A stretch of DNA of 64,000 nt from Anaeramoeba flamelloides (lineage: Eukaryota; Metamonada; Anaeramoebidae): assembly GCA_027625915.1 (NCBI GenBank), contig JANTQA010000012.1:6408501-6472500 (forward strand). Direction: 5' to 3'. A program made the position numbers and the translations under genes. This document shows, one piece after another, positions 59,001 to 64,000 of the stretch (its first letter is position 1; every line of letters begins with the position of its first letter). A model generated the notes under the pieces. The model had not been told where the DNA came from. It saw nothing but the letters and a program-made list of their open reading frames with translations, and did not search any database.

Positions 59001-60215
59001 TACCGAAACTAATTCGAAAAAACATTTCCATGATGTAAAATTAGATACACAATGTTAAAGATAGTTACTACAACCAATTCATTCACATAACTTAATTGTT
59101 TCTATTCTATATATGCAATATAACTAATTTTTGGAAAATAAATTAATACAATAATATTTTGAACCTCATTTATAAAAAAAAAAAAAAAAAAAACCTTTTT
59201 CACAAATTCTGAGATCTTTAAAATTTTTAAAAAGATATTAAAATTTGATTATTTAACATTTTATTTAATTCTAATTCAAATTCACCTTTCTAATTATTTA
59301 ATTCTTCCTTTCTATCTAACTTTCAACGAATTACTTTTACAATTATTTATATTAATGGATTTTCATCAAATATAAAAATAGACAATCAAACAACAAGGAT
59401 CTTCAGTCTTGATTCGATTGGCACCAAAACTTCGAGTACTTTTTAGATTTGACAAAGATAGCATTTGCCAAGAATTTGTGGATCAATTCGAAAAAAGGAG
59501 TAAAGATCGAAACAAATCCCTCAAAAAATTTGCAGCTGAAAAATTAGAAGAAAAACAAAAAAAGGAAAGAGAAGAATATATTAAGAGTCGAAGAGAACGA
59601 AACTTAGAGGAAATTGATGAAATTGAAATTAGAAGGATTTTGGGACATCCCTTAAAAAAAGAGAAATCCATGGAAGAATTAGATTCAAATGAAGGATATT
59701 TTGAAAGATCAGAACTCTATTTAAAACGTAATTATGTTGTTGGTGTCAGCATCAATAATAAAAACCAAAACATGGTGCTTTCTCTCTCCCCAGAAGATTT
59801 AAGCTTTTTTACAATTAAAAACAATAAGAAGTCCAAACTTTCATTTAAAGAAGAAATCGTAACAAAGGCACCTGAAAATGACGAAAAAATCATGAATAAA
59901 AATATTAAAGTTTTTGGTTCAAACGCAATGGCAAAAAAACTATTTTTGCTTAGTAAGAAAAATAAAGGGAAAAAAATTACTTTCAAATCAGAATGTGATC
60001 TTAAATGCTTTTTGGAATATTACAAATTAATTACCATGGACAAAAAATCTTTTGATGATGTTGTTGAATTTGAAAAAAAAATTGAAAGTGTTGAATTAGA
60101 AGAAGAACAAATTGCTAAATTTGATGCTTCCTTTACACACCGTGATGAAGCAAAAAATATAATAAAAAAAAAATGTAATTTAACAGTTACAACAAATGGA
60201 ATTGTTTTAGAAACT

Positions 60216-60246
<31 letters not shown>

Positions 60247-61472
60247 AAGAAGAAAAGAAAGAAGAAGAAAAGAAAGAAGAAGAAAAGAAAGAAGAAGAAA
60301 AGAAAGAAGAAGAAAAGAAAGAAGAAGAAAAGAAAGAAGAAGAAAAGAAAGAAGAAGAAAAGAAAGAAGAAGAAAAGAAAGAAGAAGAAAAAGAAGAAGA
60401 AAAAGAAGAAGAAAAAGAAGAAGAAGAAAAGAAAGAAGAAGAAAAGAAAGAAGAAGAAGAGAAAGAAGAGGAAAAAGAAATTATTATGAATTATTCAACA
60501 AAATTAGTCATTATCAAACCAATTTTTACAACGAATAAAATCAAAATCAAATTTGATAAGGAAGATTATCTTATCAAATTTAACACCGAAGAAGAAACTA
60601 AACAATTTGTTGAAGCAATGAAAACTTTAAGAACAAAAAGAGTCGAAGCCCTTAATGAACCAGAAGAAAAAAATAAGATTGATATCCAATTAGAAATAAA
60701 TGATAAAAAAAAATTCAACATCAGGATATTAAATGATGAGATGAAATATGAAAAAGCACATTTAAATTTTAGCAAAAAGAATTATTATTTCAACAAAGAA
60801 GGGAAAAAATATCACGCACAGTTTGGTAACAATGGAATCATTTTTGAAAATAGTATGAATAATAAACCAGAAATCGTACTAAGATTTGGAAAGGAATGGA
60901 AAATCCTTCTTTTTGACAGCTTTGAAGAATATCATACATTCAAAACAATCTTTTTCAAAAAAAATAATGAAATTATTGAAGAAAAAAAAGCAGAACTTTT
61001 GAAAAAGCAATTTTCAGTAAAGATTATCAATAAAGAAACCGAAGAGGCAACCTTGTTATTTGAACAAGACATGTTAATAATCACAATCACAAAGGCTAGC
61101 AATAAAACAGAAATAGTCAAATATAAAGTTGCAGGCAATGAAATGTACTTTGACCTTGAGAGTGAAATCAAGGCATTTGTTCTTCGAAAAAAATTCTTTG
61201 GTAAACAAATTTATAACATGGAATTTAAAGATACAGAAAGAAGAGAACAATTTAAAAGCAAATGGGAAGAATTTGAAGGGAAATTTAATGAACAAAAGGA
61301 ATTGAAAGAAAAAAAAGAAAAAGAAAATGAAGAAAAGAAAGAAGAAAAGAAGGAAAAAAAGGAAAAGAAGGCAAAGAAGGAAAAGAAAGAAAAAAAGGAA
61401 AAGAAAGAAGAGAAAGAAGAGAAAGAAGAAAAGGAAGACAAAGAAGAAAAGAAAGAAAAAGAAGAAAACTAA
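55719..61472 (+). CDS. Tandem PH-like-module protein with Glu/Lys arrays (4 exons seen; 5' exon missing; >=1099 aa)
   Basis: Family unknown to me. Exons 55719-55859, 57455-58033, 58200-58688 and 59382-61472; every junction is GT-AG and phase 0. An acceptor at 55717-55718 implies at least one upstream exon, so the start is unknown. Seven similar ~90-residue units can be seen, each with beta strands then a C-terminal aromatic helix: helix ends EFEDLYSKLNDFL, YASKFEKDIKAEI, ICQEFVDQFEKRS, DLKCFLEYYKLI, ETKQFVEAMKTL, EYHTFKTIFFKK and REQFKSKWEEF. This strand-strand-helix plan resembles PH/GRAM-like folds (inference). Units are separated by charged linkers, two of them long (Lys/Glu)n arrays (57571-57876 and 60217-60483), and the C terminus is Lys/Glu-rich. 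No enzyme motif, signal peptide or membrane segment. Exon 3 has no in-frame ATG and is easily missed, but its frame holds through all its poly-A runs. Confidence 0.78.
55860..57454 (+). other. Intron 1 (visible) of the PH-module gene, 1.6 kb
   Basis: Donor GTAAGTATTTT at 55860, acceptor ACTAATAG ending at 57454. Contains a 40-base poly-T (56029-56072) and an open reading at 56070-56354 that is Phe-rich and looks like intronic AT-rich sequence rather than a gene. Nothing else recognisable. Confidence 0.78.
57571..57876 (+). repeat. Coding (GAAGAAAAA)n microsatellite, array 1
   Basis: Perfectly in-frame GAA/AAA codon arrays: first KEEKEE units, then KKEEEE units. The purine strand has no pyrimidine for about 300 bases. 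Encodes a Glu/Lys linker between PH-like modules 1 and 2. Confidence 0.95.
58034..58199 (+). other. Intron 2 of the PH-module gene (166 bp)
   Basis: Donor GTAAGATC, acceptor TTTACAG ending at 58199; phase 0, between ...IFSIGKETK and QQTIIEIVF. Confidence 0.8.
58689..59381 (+). other. Intron 3 of the PH-module gene (693 bp) carrying a MITE
   Basis: Donor GTTTGTTAATTT, acceptor AAAAATAG ending at 59381; phase 0, between ...SYQDKSK and TIKQQGSSVLIRL. The inverted pair at 58764-58805 and 58932-58977 is a family E MITE. Confidence 0.8.
58764..58977. mobile_element. Family E MITE, diverged copy, in an intron
   Basis: AAAATTTTCGTTCAGCTTTCC (left) is inverted as GTAAAGCTGAATGAAAATTT (right), the same internal TIR as 53104-53312. 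The ends are more decayed and no clear TTAA remains. Confidence 0.68.
60217..60483 (+). repeat. Coding (GAAGAAAAGAAA)n microsatellite, array 2
   Basis: About eleven exact 15-base GAAGAAGAAAAGAAA units (EEEKK), followed by EEEKE variants, in frame in exon 4. It sits inside the fifth PH-like unit, splitting its strands (NLTVTTNGIVLETK before, YSTKLVIIK after). Confidence 0.95.
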
Positions 61473-64000
61473 AACAGGACTTTTTTAATTTTTGATCCTT
61501 TTTTTTTTATTTTAAAATTTATTTTCACATTTTTATTTTTTTTTCTTTTTAATTTTTATACAAATAATATTTTATCAAATGTTACTTTTTAGTAATCTCT
61601 AAATATAATGAAATAAATTTTATTGGATCTTTTTTATTTTTTAACTATTTTTTTTATTGGAAAAATATAATTTTGTTAGAGATTAAAAAAATATTTTTGT
61701 TTCAACCCTTCTATGATCCAAGTTTTATCATATATTAGTTAGGGATTAGTAACTCTTATTTATTTTTTTCTTGGAGGTTATAGAGTATGACTTATTTTAA
61801 CATAAGGATCAATTAAACACAAGAAGTAAAACTCCTTTGTCAACTTACGAGAAATCAGTTCTCATTTTTTTAAGAGATTCATTTTACCCAATTAATTTTC
61901 CAAAAAAAAGATATGTTTGTTTTTAATGTGAATTTTTGGATTAAAAAAGGTAAGGAAAAATTTGCCAAACGAGTTTTATTTTGGTGATAATCTCACTTTT
62001 AGTAATTTACAAGCGTTTTGAGGAAACTAATAACTTTAACACTTTGATCTTATTTGGAAATACAATAGAAATAAACCAAATAATTGAATCTTTGAAGATT
62101 CTAAAAAAATAGATCTTGTCTTTGATTTTCAAGAATTTGTTTAATTTCTTGAAATTTAAATTATTAGATAATAATTATTTCAAATTTTAAGAATATAAAC
62201 CAATAACTGATATCATTTAAAATAATTTATATAAGAATTTCTTAATTTTTTTTATAAAGTTTATTAATTAAAAATTGTTTTATTTGTTTCAAAATATTTG
62301 AAATAAGACAATTCAATGGTAAGTTCTATTGATATATTTGAGTATTTCAATTATTAACAACTTCCTTGAAGAATTAAGATTATGTTATTAACCCACTAAA
62401 AAGATTGAGATTCAATTATTAATTATAGATAAAAAAATTCAAATTAAGAAGTATTCCATTTAGATTATAAGTTGTATTATCCAGGTTTTAAAAAAGAAAA
62501 GTTGGGGTATTTTAAAATGATTTGGTTATTTTCTTGATATTTGTTTTTATATTTGATAAAAAAAGAAATGATCTTGACCCACAGTTTAATCAAGAAATTA
62601 AAATTTTTTAAAGTTTAAAATAATACTTGTATTTTTTTTTTGATATTAAGAAGATTTTTTATACTAACTTATTTAAAAACTAGAGTAATTTTATTTTAAT
62701 ATATATATATATATATGAAAATTAGACTTCATCCATATAGAAAATAATATTTCATTCCTCTTCTTGAATGAAAAAATTTTCTTGAAATAATTATTATTTA
62801 AGATGAATTATATACCATTTCAAAAAAGGAAAAATGAATTCAAAGATTAAAAATAAAAACTCATTTCTGAAAATAAAATTTCAAGCAGTTAGGTATAATT
62901 GTAAGAATATCTCAAAAAGTTTTTTTTTTAAAAAAATAGAATCCAAAGATATTTTTCAATTTTCGAAAAAAAATCTATCAAACCTTAAGATTCTATTTCT
63001 TAAAGAAGAACATAAATCTGTTTGGAAACAGCCATCCAAAACCACTGAAAACACTTTCATTATAGAATATGGTTTTTATCTGATATTTTTTAATAAAATA
63101 ATATATGACTGTTATTCAAATTTTGGATTCTTTTATTTGATTATCGAATAATCCAGCGTCTATACATTTTGTTATTATTGAATTATTAAAAGTGAATATT
63201 CTATTTTTAGAATCTATTTATTTGATTTTTTCGTTTATTAATGAAAAAAGAGTAACCAAAATAAATGTAAGCTTATAAAAGAATAATAAAAACCAAATAG
63301 ATAGATGCGGGATTATTGGGTAAGGGGATTAAATATTCCAAAATTTCGCTTTTGGTCGAATAAATTGAAATATATATGTGAAAAAATTAATATTTAAACG
63401 ATTTAATCAGCCAAGACACTTTATTTAAATTAAAAAATCATAATTATAGTTAAACCATTTTGAGGCAATCAAACCGCAAACCACAAACCATTTTTAATCT
63501 CTTTAAGATTTTACAAAAAAAAATCTCAAGATTTTTGCTAAATTTTATTTAAAATGGTGAAATTAACTTTTTTTTATAATTAATCGAGGGTTTTTCGTCA
63601 ACGGTGTTTTCTCCAACCTCTAAAATTTTATTTCATTTTTTTTTTACATCAAATAAAACAATATTTTTATCAATTCCCAATAAAGACTAGAATTGTGTGT
63701 TATCATTAATATTATTAATTGTTTTTTAATAATAGAAAATAATATTTTTTTTTTTATTTTAAATATCCAGATTGTATAATTTTCTTAGGAGGGTAAACAA
63801 TATAGGATAATTAAAAATAATTAATTTCAACATTAATAATGTATCTTAAAATTCATTATACTACATTGTTTCGACAACGGGTTAATATTTAATAATAAAA
63901 AAAACACAACCTATCTTATAAAACACTACCACCCCCTTTAAAAAAATATCATTTTCAATATTTTAAAAAGGTGTCAACCTAACGAATAAATATCCCGAAT
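61473..64000. other. 3' flank / intergenic DNA to the window edge
   Basis: AT-rich. T-rich tract just after the stop (61488-61560, possible 3' UTR/poly-A region). A (TA)n tract lies at 62698-62717. The reading at 62834-63151 has no protein-like features. No gene, RNA or repeat family recognised. Confidence 0.6.

Noticed and set aside
62834-63151. 105-codon plus-strand reading near the right edge
   Set aside because: AT-driven composition and no recognisable motif or splice context.

Overview
The window is very AT-rich eukaryotic nuclear DNA. Support for this comes from GT-AG spliced genes, a eukaryotic tRNA-Ser(AGA) followed by a Pol III T-run, and proteins typical of an amoeboid or flagellate protist (Furry, ESCRT-I VPS37, a RhoGEF-Kelch protein). 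Proteins are rich in Asn, Lys and Glu with homopolymeric low-complexity runs. An anaeramoebid-like or amoebozoan protist is my best guess; the sequence alone does not settle the species.

Layout. 1-7693 (+): the 3' part of a Furry/Mor2/Tao3 cell-morphogenesis protein whose first exons lie off the left edge. 12815-13900 (-): a single-exon, basic, probably nuclear protein of unknown family. 20139-28235 (+): a four-exon IQ-DH-PH-Kelch RhoGEF. 29223-29304 (-): tRNA-Ser(AGA). 35401-46427 (-): a four-exon methylenetetrahydrofolate reductase with introns of 0.37, 3.4 and 5.3 kb. 52048-52563 (-): VPS37 homologue. 55719-61472 (+): a multi-exon protein built from about seven PH-like beta modules separated by Glu/Lys arrays; its first exon was not found. 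The genes are not an operon. Furry, the RhoGEF and possibly the PH-module protein suggest actin and cell-shape control, VPS37 endosomal sorting, and MTHFR one-carbon metabolism.

Intergenic DNA and long introns are packed with non-autonomous DNA transposons. I can distinguish: eight copies of a ~200 bp near-palindromic Tc1/mariner-type MITE (TA target, CAGTCAGT ends); three complete TTAA-flanked foldback elements (one a 420 bp near-perfect palindrome); a ~1.2 kb TIR element present four times (family D); a ~0.5 kb TIR element present about six times (family B); and several other repeat pairs. Two decayed LINE 3' ends lie in antisense orientation to the RhoGEF and in sense orientation in an MTHFR intron.

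The most unusual signal is a pair of modular hairpin arrays (22673-23366 and 38238-38640). Each is built from the same three stem types, bounded by GCCGTTAG and by ~10 bp iterons of the form GGCACTTGAC. One block sits at the same relative place in both LINE copies, between the post-RT region and the zinc-knuckle tail. Whether this is a LINE component, a mobile hairpin or a site-specific target is open.
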